A DNA stretch of 5,251 nt from Candidatus Heimdallarchaeota archaeon. GTDB lineage: Archaea; Asgardarchaeota; Heimdallarchaeia; Heimdallarchaeales; Kariarchaeaceae. Location: NCBI GenBank assembly GCA_027016475.1, contig JALUTL010000365.1:1-5251 (forward strand), given 5' to 3'. The notes beneath the pieces were generated by a model that was not told where the DNA came from, did not search any database, and saw nothing but the letters and a program-made list of their open reading frames with translations. Below, piece after piece: positions 1 through 5,251 of the stretch; position 1 is the first letter of the stretch; every line of letters begins with the position of its first letter. The translations under genes and the position numbers were made by a program.

Positions 1-762
1 GCTTTTTATTTTGTCCGTATCTTCCTGATTGCCAATGCTTCCATTCCATTTTGTCATGCAAATGATGAAAAGGCCTTTGGTTGTTTTCGCTCCAATGCAG
101 AAGCTCTTGGTGAAGACGAAATTTGGAAAAAAATCGTTTCTGAGCTTTCCTGCACTCAGCCATCCAACAATATGGTATTTTGTTTTGTCAAGATCACTGT
201 CTTCAATTGTTTCAGAACGCATTTTGACAATTTCAGTAAACTTTTCATCTAAAATAAGGACACCCAGTCCGTCTTTCTGTATTGAAGAAGACAAATGATC
301 CAACTTATCCAACATCCCTGAAGTAATTAGATTGATTTTCTTTTTTTGTTCAGGTGTTCTGTTACTGCTTTCATCCATTAAATTCTCAAGGCTTTGTATC
401 ATTTCATTCAGGTAAAACCTGAGTGTATCTTCATCGAGTAAGTTAATGTTGATGGTATTGGTTTGCTTCAGGAGTCCAATGGCGGATTCAATCCTATTCA
501 CGATGTTAAGCAGCTTTGGATTGATAATGTCTTCATTGTCCGCGTAAAGCACAAGTATTACCAATTCATCAAAAACTTTGACATGAAGCTTTTTGTTTTC
601 CATTTCCACGCCAGTAATGTGCTTTCCTGTGAACTCTGTCGAAAAGATAGTCAAGGCTCCAATGATTGTTCCCAGCAAGGCCTCGTCAACCTCACTAGGT
701 GAAATGGTATAGTTCCAAATGGGCATTCCATCCTTATTGAAGAGCCATGCTTCATGGATCAC
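1..762 (-). CDS. Two-domain longin/roadblock-like protein, C-terminus beyond window (partial)
   Basis: The minus-strand frame stays open for 254 codons and runs off the left edge, so the C-terminus is missing. No catalytic motif, signal peptide or membrane helix is visible. Residues 2-98 follow a longin-like order: a strand pair around IHEAWLFNKDGMPIWNYTIS, a helix from about 24 to 43 (DEALLGTIIGALTIF), three strands at 49-74 ending LVILVLYAD, then a helix at 81-100. A charged linker (about 108-163, helical, rich in E/K/Q/N) leads to a second alpha/beta domain: strands at 166-181 (GLGVLILDEKFTEIVKMR), a helix near 195-207 and strands at 216-237 ending GLFIICMTKW, resembling a roadblock/longin module. 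Longin and roadblock domains typically bind or regulate small GTPases or membrane-traffic factors; that role here is inference. No ATG is available. I chose GTG at 762 because a TTTATATT box is centred about 26 bases upstream, which fits a leaderless message. TTG at 768 or 801 is the alternative. The fold call is by eye only. Confidence 0.6.
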   Translation of the reverse strand, partial: MIHEAWLFNKDGMPIWNYTISPSEVDEALLGTIIGALTIFSTEFTGKHITGVEMENKKLHVKVFDELVILVLYADNEDIINPKLLNIVNRIESAIGLLKQTNTININLLDEDTLRFYLNEMIQSLENLMDESSNRTPEQKKKINLITSGMLDKLDHLSSSIQKDGLGVLILDEKFTEIVKMRSETIEDSDLDKTKYHIVGWLSAGKLRNDFFPNFVFTKSFCIGAKTTKGLFIICMTKWNGSIGNQEDTDKIKS

Positions 763-783
763 TAACAAAAATTCGTTTTTGTC

Positions 784-791
784 AATATAAA
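784..791 (-). promoter_or_regulatory. TATA box for the leftmost minus-strand gene
   Basis: Read on the minus strand this is TTTATATT, close to the archaeal TATA consensus. Its centre is about 26 bases before the GTG at 762, the normal distance from box to transcription start. The mRNA would therefore begin at or next to the start codon. No Shine-Dalgarno sequence precedes the GTG, which agrees with a leaderless transcript. Confidence 0.45.
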
Positions 792-814
792 CTCTTAACA
801 AGATACCATGGCAG

Positions 815-827
815 ATTTATATTTTCG
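815..827 (-). promoter_or_regulatory. Alternative BRE plus TATA element for the leftmost gene
   Basis: The minus strand reads CGAAAATATAAAT, an A-rich BRE-like stretch followed by a TATA-like core. It would start RNA near position 793 and give a leader of about 30 bases before GTG 762. It competes with the box at 784-791. The sequence alone does not decide between them, and both could be used. Confidence 0.3.
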
Positions 828-948
828 TAGGGTGAAGATGGTTTGTGAATTTTGGTATATCACCTTGACTACTATAGCGAAAAAAATATCTGTAATCCCA
901 AAAAACAGAACTCATGGAAGCTAAAATAAGCAAAAACAAATTTTATCC

Positions 949-979
949 GACATTCGGACATTCAAAAAAATGTGGACAT
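949..979. repeat. GACATTC direct repeats with overlapping palindromes; candidate operator
   Basis: GACATTC occurs at 949-955 and again at 957-963, an 8-base period, and GGACAT occurs at 956-961 and 974-979. The first copy lies within a short palindrome, CCGA-CAT-TCGG (947-957). The second forms an imperfect inverted pair with AATGT further on (ACATT, then A-rich spacer, then AATGT). The cluster lies about 110-140 bases upstream of the thermosome start, a plausible place for a transcription factor. Thermosome genes are commonly heat-induced, but the regulator here is unknown. Confidence 0.35.
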
Positions 980-1020
980 GGACTCCCATTTTTGGTTTTG
1001 TAAATTTGGTATCTATCGTA

Positions 1021-1053
1021 CAATATTAAAACAAATGATTGTATCATATAATT
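1021..1053 (+). promoter_or_regulatory. Candidate promoter region of the thermosome gene
   Basis: Two AT-rich TATA-like elements are present: CAATATTAAA at 1021-1030 and CATATAATT at 1045-1053. The first would place the transcription start near 1051, with a leader of about 38 bases that includes the ribosome binding site. The second would start RNA close to 1075, overlapping that site. The first therefore fits better. Neither is a perfect consensus box. Confidence 0.3.
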
Positions 1054-1073
1054 GGTTATATCCAAACCCTAAC

Positions 1074-1079
1074 AAGGAG
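1074..1079 (+). promoter_or_regulatory. Shine-Dalgarno site of the thermosome gene
   Basis: AAGGAG lies nine bases before ATG 1089. It decides the start: it supports ATG 1089 over the in-frame GTG at 972. It is the only strong Shine-Dalgarno sequence seen ahead of any gene in the window. Confidence 0.75.
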
Positions 1080-1088
1080 TGGTCAAAC

Positions 1089-2750
1089 ATGGTTATGAAT
1101 GGTCAACCTGTAATTATTTTAAAAGAAAATACTGAACGAAATACTGGAAGAGAAGCACAAAAAAACAACATTGCGGCAGCGTCTGCCATTGCCGAAGCTG
1201 TTAGATCCACCCTTGGACCCTTGGGAATGGATAAAATGTTGGTCGACAGCCTTGGTGATGTGATCATTACCAATGATGGTGCTACAATATTAGATGAACT
1301 TGATGTGGAACATCCTGCCGCAAAACTCATCATTCAAGTTGCTAAATCCCAAGACAAGGAAGTTGGAGACGGAACAACCTCCGCTGTTGTTCTTGCTGGT
1401 GAACTCCTCAAGCGGGGAGATCAATTGATCGAAAAGAAGGTTCATGGTACGACTGTTGTTGATGGATATAAGATCGCTACAGAAGCTGCCATTAAAGCTT
1501 TGGACGAAATTGCCAAGGAAGTTGAAATCACCAAAAAGAACCTTCTTCCAATTGCCTTGACATCACTGAACAGCAAGAGTGTCCATACAGCAAAAGAGCA
1601 CATCGCAAATCTTGCAATTGACGCAGTTCTGCACATTAAGCAAGAAAAAGAAGATGGTTCATTCGTTGCCGATCTGGATAATGTCAAAATCTTGCAGAAA
1701 CAAGGAAAATCCCTCCAAGACAGTCTTTTGATTAAAGGAATAGTCATTGACAAGGAAATATTGCACCCAGCAATGCCAAAGGAAATTACTGATACAAAAA
1801 TTGCCTTGATCAACCAAAACATTGAGGTAAACAAGACCGAATTTGATGCAGAAATAAGAATTACAGATCCAACGCAGGTTCAGAGCTTTTTGGACAATGA
1901 ACAAAAGATGATTGAGCAGATGGTTGATCAGATTGCAAAATCCGGTGCCAATGTTGTGATTTGTCAAAAAGGCATTGATGACATGGCTCAATACTTCATG
2001 GCCAAGAAAGGGATTGCTGCTGTAAGACGGGTTAAAAAGAGCGACATGGAAAAAATCGCCAAGGCAACTGGTGCAAACATTGTCGCATCTCTTGAAGAAT
2101 TGACTGAAAAGGATCTTGGCTCTGCTGGAAAAGTCTATCAGCAAAAATTGGGTGAAGATGACTATATTTTCATTGAAGAATGTGCTTCACCATTGGCTGT
2201 TACCATTCTTCTTCGAGGATCATCGAAATATGCAACTGATGAAGCAGAAAGAGCCATAACTGATGCTCTCTCCGTTGTCAGAAATGTGGTTGAGGACAGA
2301 AAGATCGTTCCAGGCGGTGGTGCTGTCGAAGTTCATCTCAGCCAAACGATTGAAGATTTGGCCAAGAAAACTGTTGGTAAGGAAAGATTGGCAATTGAAG
2401 CCTTCGCAAAATCCTTACTCATTATCCCTGCCACCCTTGCAGAAAACGCAGGCCTTGACCCACTTGAAATTGAAGCTGAACTCATTTCTACATACAACAA
2501 CAAGAAGAACGGATTTGGTATTGATCTCCAATCCGGAAAAGTTGTTGACATGTTCAAGGCAGGCGTAATTGAGCCAATCAGGGTGAAGAAACAGGCATTG
2601 AAATCAGCATCAGAAGCTGCCGAAATGATCTTGAGAATTGATGATGTCATAGCAACCAAGAAGGATGATACACCCAAAGCTCCTCAAGGCGGCATACCAG
2701 GCATGGGCGGAGGTATGCCCGGAATGGGTGGCATGCCCGGCATGATGTAA
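1089..2750 (+). CDS. ths: Thermosome subunit (group II chaperonin, TCP-1/Cpn60 family)
   Basis: This 553-residue protein is a full-length subunit of the archaeal cytosolic chaperonin, a double-ring ATP-driven folding machine related to eukaryotic CCT. The equatorial domain has the family motifs GPLGMDKML (43-51), NDGATIL (62-68) and GDGTTS (93-98), the ATP-binding and hydrolysis loops. The apical domain spans roughly 210-360, and its lid-forming helical protrusion is near 245-275. The equatorial domain returns with ERAITDAL (387-394, probable catalytic Asp392), PGGGAVE (408-414) and LAENAGLDP (450-458). The tail (535-553) is Gly/Met-rich with GGMPGM repeats, typical of archaeal thermosomes. 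The start at ATG 1089 follows a good Shine-Dalgarno site, and NGQPVIILKENTER is a normal thermosome N-terminus. Archaea often carry several subunit genes; I cannot tell whether this is alpha, beta or another. A small deviation is Arg404 in VEDRKIVPGGG, where many homologues have Gly. Confidence 0.98.
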   Translation: MVMNGQPVIILKENTERNTGREAQKNNIAAASAIAEAVRSTLGPLGMDKMLVDSLGDVIITNDGATILDELDVEHPAAKLIIQVAKSQDKEVGDGTTSAVVLAGELLKRGDQLIEKKVHGTTVVDGYKIATEAAIKALDEIAKEVEITKKNLLPIALTSLNSKSVHTAKEHIANLAIDAVLHIKQEKEDGSFVADLDNVKILQKQGKSLQDSLLIKGIVIDKEILHPAMPKEITDTKIALINQNIEVNKTEFDAEIRITDPTQVQSFLDNEQKMIEQMVDQIAKSGANVVICQKGIDDMAQYFMAKKGIAAVRRVKKSDMEKIAKATGANIVASLEELTEKDLGSAGKVYQQKLGEDDYIFIEECASPLAVTILLRGSSKYATDEAERAITDALSVVRNVVEDRKIVPGGGAVEVHLSQTIEDLAKKTVGKERLAIEAFAKSLLIIPATLAENAGLDPLEIEAELISTYNNKKNGFGIDLQSGKVVDMFKAGVIEPIRVKKQALKSASEAAEMILRIDDVIATKKDDTPKAPQGGIPGMGGGMPGMGGMPGMM

Positions 2751-2751
2751 T

Positions 2752-3213
2752 CTAGCTTGGAATATACTCTGAAAACTGGTTTTTAACAAAAAGGTGAACA
2801 TTTTTTTCAAAATGCATGCAGTCCTCTATGTTCTGCGCCCCATAAAATTCAGTTACATACCCAAGAATGTTGTTCAATTTTAATTTGAGGTTTATGTCCA
2901 AATTTTTTCCAAGTACTGCCACACAGAACTCTGAATTGCTTTCAATTGCTATTGAACGCAAACCATGTGAAACAACGATGCTTGATGACTTTTCGTCATT
3001 GAACACCTCTTGTGAAAAACTACTGATTGCGGAAATGAACATCGATATGAGACTTTCATCTATTTCGATTTCTGAGTTGGAGGGGATATAGGAAAACACT
3101 GCTTTGCCTGTGCTGTCGGCAATAATTATTATATCTACTCTGCACCCAATTTGTTTGAGTTTATCTCTATATGAAGGCAATTCACTTTTGGCTTTGAAAA
3201 ACTTGTTTAACAT
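2752..3213 (-). CDS. Small longin-like domain protein (hypothetical)
   Basis: This complete 153-residue protein has no recognisable enzymatic motif. After a basic, helical N-terminus (1-24), residues 26-124 follow a longin-like order: a strand hairpin VDIIIIADSTGKAVFSYIPS, a helix at about 51-71 (DESLISMFISAISSF), three strands at 77-102 (SSIVVSHGL, RSIAIES, FCVAVLG), then a helix at 105-124. A short C-terminal tail follows, with HLFVKNQF near 140-147. The plan and several local features (DEALL/DESLI at the helix start, FSTEF/FSQEV at its end) match the first domain of the gene at the left edge, so distant paralogy is likely. Longin-type proteins act as adaptors or GTPase partners; the role here is inferred from fold alone. 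The ATG at 3213 lies about 28 bases from a TTTAAATA box, so the message is probably leaderless. The stop is one base from the thermosome stop, tail to tail. Confidence 0.75.
   Translation of the reverse strand: MLNKFFKAKSELPSYRDKLKQIGCRVDIIIIADSTGKAVFSYIPSNSEIEIDESLISMFISAISSFSQEVFNDEKSSSIVVSHGLRSIAIESNSEFCVAVLGKNLDINLKLKLNNILGYVTEFYGAQNIEDCMHFEKNVHLFVKNQFSEYIPS
2780..2807 (+). terminator. T-tract terminator candidates after the thermosome gene
   Basis: Two T runs, five at 2780-2784 and seven at 2801-2807, follow the thermosome stop by about 30 and 50 bases. Archaeal RNA polymerase terminates at such U-tracts without needing a hairpin. Both runs fall inside the 3' coding end of the convergent minus-strand gene, so the chaperonin 3' UTR would be antisense to it. 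Confidence 0.4.
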
Positions 3214-3237
3214 TTCATCTTAACATATCCATTTGCC

Positions 3238-3245
3238 TATTTAAA
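3238..3245 (-). promoter_or_regulatory. TATA box of the small longin-like gene
   Basis: The minus strand reads TTTAAATA, a strong archaeal TATA match, centred about 28 bases before ATG 3213. Transcription would begin within a few bases of the start codon. No Shine-Dalgarno sequence is present, and nearby out-of-frame ATGs run quickly into stops. Together these support a leaderless start at 3213. Confidence 0.55.
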
Positions 3246-3257
3246 GTCGGAATGATT

Positions 3258-3273
3258 GGATTCACACAAATCC
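3258..3273. repeat. Inverted repeat between divergent genes
   Basis: GGATT at 3258-3262 and AATCC at 3269-3273 form a perfect five-base inverted repeat with a six-base spacer. It lies between the TATA boxes of the minus-strand longin-like gene and the plus-strand aldolase gene, where a regulator could affect both. The arms are short, so chance is a real possibility. Confidence 0.2.
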
Positions 3274-3290
3274 CGGCGCTGTTCCACAAA

Positions 3291-3298
3291 GTATTAAT
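3291..3298 (+). promoter_or_regulatory. Candidate TATA box of the aldolase gene
   Basis: GTATTAAT, preceded by the A-containing stretch CCACAAA, is centred about 33 bases before ATG 3328. RNA would start near 3320 and give a very short leader. A GTGAG at 3319-3323 could act as a weak ribosome binding site if transcription starts slightly earlier. Confidence 0.3.
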
Positions 3299-3327
3299 CC
3301 TTGAATCAAATCATCCATGTGAGAAAA

Positions 3328-4233
3328 ATGACTCGAACAGAAGAAATTCTGAAATGGTATGGGCATCTCAGCCCTGGTGTAAGAGGAAACATTCATAAAC
3401 TTCTGGAAACTGGTAAATTGGCCGGTACTGGAAAACTTGTAATTCTTCCAGTAGATCAAGGCTTTGAACATGGACCTGCAAGGTCTTTTGCTCCCAATCC
3501 TTCTGCCTATGACCCCTTATACCATGTTGAATTGGCAATTGAAGCAGGTCTCAATGCTTATGCTGCACCGCTTGGCTTCATACAAATGGCTGCTGATGAA
3601 TATCCTGGGCAAATTCCTTTGATACTAAAAGTAAACAACAACAACAGCCTGTATAAATCCAAAAACCCATCGTCTGCACTCACTTCTGACATTCAGGATG
3701 CATTGGAATTGGGCTGTGCAGCTATAGGGTTCACCATTTACCCTGGTACGTCCTTCACCAATGAAATGTTTCTCCAATTACGCGATTTCATACGTGAAGC
3801 TCATAATTACGGGCTTGCTGCCGTTGTCTGGTCCTATCCAAGAGGTGAAAACCTTGGAAGCAAGGATGAAACTGCATTGGATGTAGTTGCCTATGCTGCC
3901 CACATTGCTGCCCAAATGGGTGCCGATTTGATCAAGGTCAAACCCCCCACATCTCATATTGCTTTGGATGCCGCTAAGCCGTATTATGAAAACGTTCCAA
4001 AAGACACTCTTGCAGAAAGAATTGCACATGTTGTCCAATCTGCATTTGATGGAAAGCGAATCACTATTTTTTCAGGTGGTCCTGCAAAGGAAACTGCCGA
4101 TATACTTGATGAAATCAAAGAAATTCACAAGGGTGGTGGATTTGGATCAATTATCGGAAGAAATACCTTCCAAAGAAAGAGAGATGAAGCAATAGAGCTT
4201 TTGACCAACATTATGGAAATTTATTCACAATAG
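3328..4233 (+). CDS. fba: Class I fructose-bisphosphate aldolase (FbaB/DhnA superfamily)
   Basis: This 301-residue cytosolic TIM-barrel enzyme should reversibly cleave fructose 1,6-bisphosphate into dihydroxyacetone phosphate and glyceraldehyde 3-phosphate, in glycolysis and gluconeogenesis, through a Schiff base. Family signatures are LAGTGKLVILPVDQGFEHGP (31-50), YDPLYHVELAIEAG (61-74), the strand IPLILKVN (96-103), TIYPGTS (136-142) and VVWSYPRG (166-173). GADLIKVKPP (198-207) follows; by the usual barrel alignment Lys203 is the likely Schiff-base lysine, with Lys205 second choice. FSGGPAKE (248-255) and GSIIGRNTFQR (273-283) form the phosphate-binding end of the barrel. The LAGTG and DQGFEH segments resemble the FbaB branch more than the shorter archaeal FbaA enzymes of about 260-280 residues. 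The related dideoxyheptulosonate synthases and LsrF are less likely. I chose ATG 3328; the frame extends upstream to GTG 3319 and TTG 3301, which add residues with no family character. It is divergent from the small longin-like gene and 58 bases upstream of argS. Confidence 0.92.
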   Translation: MTRTEEILKWYGHLSPGVRGNIHKLLETGKLAGTGKLVILPVDQGFEHGPARSFAPNPSAYDPLYHVELAIEAGLNAYAAPLGFIQMAADEYPGQIPLILKVNNNNSLYKSKNPSSALTSDIQDALELGCAAIGFTIYPGTSFTNEMFLQLRDFIREAHNYGLAAVVWSYPRGENLGSKDETALDVVAYAAHIAAQMGADLIKVKPPTSHIALDAAKPYYENVPKDTLAERIAHVVQSAFDGKRITIFSGGPAKETADILDEIKEIHKGGGFGSIIGRNTFQRKRDEAIELLTNIMEIYSQ

Positions 4234-4256
4234 GCAATGAAGATATGTATCAAAAA

Positions 4257-4265
4257 AATTAATTT
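4257..4265 (+). promoter_or_regulatory. Possible TATA-like element upstream of argS
   Basis: AATTAATTT, preceded by an A run, is centred about 31 bases before ATG 4292. There is no Shine-Dalgarno sequence before argS, so a leaderless message from this element is possible. Read-through from the aldolase gene 58 bases upstream is the alternative. The match is weak. Confidence 0.2.
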
Positions 4266-4291
4266 GCTCCAATCTGTTTGTCAAATGAAAT

Positions 4292-5251
4292 ATGAAAAAT
4301 CTAATTGAAGGTCAAATAAACCAATATCTCGAATCTCAAGGATACAAGGTGAAAATAAGACTCCAGGATGTTATAAAATCCTTGAAAGATGAAGCAGATT
4401 ATGGTTTTGTTGTCAATCCACTGTCACGTAAAGAAGACCCCATTGAATTTGCCAATAAACTTGGTACACAATTAACCAAAGAAATTGCCGTTATTGATTC
4501 ATATTCCGTTGTCCCGAACGAAGGTAAGGTTCCCCCAATAGTATTTCTCAATATAAAAATCAGTCCTGATGCGCTCAAAGCATACTACACAGAATTTTTG
4601 AAGAATCTTGCCAAGCAGGTAGTTTCTTCCAATTTTGGTACAATTTCATTAAAGGAAGGACAAACGGCCATCGTAGAACATACTTCTGCGAATCCAATTG
4701 CACCAATACATGTGGGCAATTTGAGAAACAGCATACAGGGTGATACTTTTGCTCGTATCTTGAAGGCTGCTGGATACAACGTTCGGCGTCATTTTTATGT
4801 AAATGATGTTGGTTTGCAGATTGGTTTTACAGTCATCGGCTATGAAATTCTTAAAAAAGAAAATGTCTTTCCTGATATCAAATTCGATCATTGGATAGGT
4901 AAAGTCTATGCCATAATGAATTCATTCTATTCCATTTATGGAATGAAACAAACATTTGCCAAACATGGAGTTAAATTGAATCCTGATTTCTATTCCATGA
5001 CACAAAAAGACATAAAGGTAATCAGCATATATCTAGAAGGAAAGATCCAAGAAATAAAACAAAAAATAGAAAGATTGGAAACCACGAAATTGGAGGGGGC
5101 AAAAGGAGCAAATAAAAAAATAGATCAGGAAATCTCCTATCTCAACAGAGAGATTGCAAAACACCGGGAAACAATATCTGAAGCAAAAAATTACTTGGAC
5201 ACGGCACAATCCCTAAAAAAGAGGTTTACAGAAATCTACAATATCCTTTAC
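4292..5251 (+). CDS. argS: Arginyl-tRNA synthetase, N-terminal part (runs off window)
   Basis: These are the first 320 residues of a class I aminoacyl-tRNA synthetase that charges tRNA-Arg with arginine using ATP; the C-terminal remainder, with the KMSK loop and anticodon-binding domain, is outside the window. Residues 1-115 are the N-terminal tRNA-binding domain. The catalytic Rossmann fold begins with VEHTSANP (128-135). The HIGH-type motif is HVGN (140-143), followed by LRNSIQGDTFARILKAAGY (144-162) and the family motif YVNDVGLQIG (169-178). DHWIGKVY (199-206) also matches archaeal ArgRS. Residues 240-312 are a strongly charged heptad-like coiled coil, longer than I expect in this region of the family. 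The start is firm: an in-frame TGA lies one codon upstream of ATG 4292. No Shine-Dalgarno is visible. An overlapping 7-codon reading frame begins at ATG 4285. Confidence 0.95.
   Translation, partial: MKNLIEGQINQYLESQGYKVKIRLQDVIKSLKDEADYGFVVNPLSRKEDPIEFANKLGTQLTKEIAVIDSYSVVPNEGKVPPIVFLNIKISPDALKAYYTEFLKNLAKQVVSSNFGTISLKEGQTAIVEHTSANPIAPIHVGNLRNSIQGDTFARILKAAGYNVRRHFYVNDVGLQIGFTVIGYEILKKENVFPDIKFDHWIGKVYAIMNSFYSIYGMKQTFAKHGVKLNPDFYSMTQKDIKVISIYLEGKIQEIKQKIERLETTKLEGAKGANKKIDQEISYLNREIAKHRETISEAKNYLDTAQSLKKRFTEIYNILY

Larger units (their letters stand above)
763..1088. other. Divergent intergenic region between longin-like gene and thermosome gene
   Basis: These 326 bases hold no convincing gene. 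They contain the TATA-like elements of the minus-strand gene (784-827), a stretch at about 865-945 in which I see no structure, the repeat cluster at 949-979, and candidate TATA boxes and the ribosome binding site of the thermosome gene (1021-1079). The chaperonin frame is open back to a GTG at 972. The 39 extra residues this would add are rich in aromatic residues and do not look like any thermosome N-terminus, so I treat that part as noncoding. Confidence 0.6.

Noticed and set aside
29..702. Plus-strand reading frames of 89 and 79 codons over the leftmost region
   Set aside because: They lie opposite the long open minus-strand frame, which has a coherent domain pattern. Their own translations have no recognisable domain order.
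838..924. 28-codon plus-strand reading frame (MVCEFWYITLTT...) in the intergenic region
   Set aside because: Its GGTGA lies too close to the ATG for a normal ribosome binding site, the peptide has no recognisable features, and such frames are expected by chance.
972..1088. N-terminal extension of the thermosome from GTG 972
   Set aside because: The 39 extra residues are unlike any thermosome N-terminus, and the Shine-Dalgarno site at 1074-1079 points to ATG 1089.
1103..2677. Minus-strand and alternate-frame reading frames within the thermosome gene
   Set aside because: They are shadows of a strongly conserved coding sequence and have no start signals or domain character of their own.
2680..2750. 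Short DNA repeat at the 3' end of the thermosome gene
   Set aside because: It simply encodes the GGMPGM protein tail that is normal for archaeal thermosomes.
2867..3091. Plus-strand 74-codon frame opposite the small longin-like gene
   Set aside because: The minus-strand product has the coherent fold pattern and a good TATA box; this frame has neither.
1..5251. CRISPR array, tRNA or rRNA gene, insertion sequence or defence system
   Set aside because: I found no regularly spaced repeats, no cloverleaf-like segments, no transposase motifs and no terminal inverted repeats. The genes are housekeeping genes plus longin-like proteins.

Overview
This AT-rich window comes from an archaeon. The central gene encodes a group II chaperonin (thermosome) subunit with the archaeal Gly/Met tail. 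The start signals look archaeal (TATA-type boxes close upstream of starts, some genes apparently leaderless). The arginyl-tRNA synthetase has the archaeal/methanogen-like signature. Two genes encode what look like longin-fold proteins of the kind abundant in Asgard archaea, so an Asgard lineage is my best guess. That is inference from fold pattern, not a database match.

Layout: (1) 1-762, minus strand, is a partial gene for a two-domain longin/roadblock-like protein whose 3' end lies beyond the window. (2) 763-1088 is a divergent intergenic region with TATA-like elements for both directions and a cluster of GACATTC-type repeats upstream of the chaperonin gene. (3) 1089-2750, plus strand, is a complete 553-residue thermosome subunit. 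(4) 2752-3213, minus strand, is a small complete longin-like protein, convergent with the chaperonin gene and separated from it by one base. (5) 3214-3327 is a second divergent promoter region. (6) 3328-4233, plus strand, is a complete class I fructose-bisphosphate aldolase of the FbaB/DhnA superfamily. (7) 4292-5251, plus strand, is the first 320 codons of arginyl-tRNA synthetase, which carries a long coiled-coil insertion.

The thermosome, aldolase and synthetase are housekeeping genes for protein folding, glycolysis/gluconeogenesis and translation, and no shared pathway is evident. The aldolase and argS genes are 58 bases apart on the same strand and may be co-transcribed. The least described part is the pair of longin-like proteins on either side of the thermosome gene, both on the minus strand. 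They share the same strand-helix-strand plan and may be distant paralogues acting in small-GTPase or membrane-associated scaffolding.
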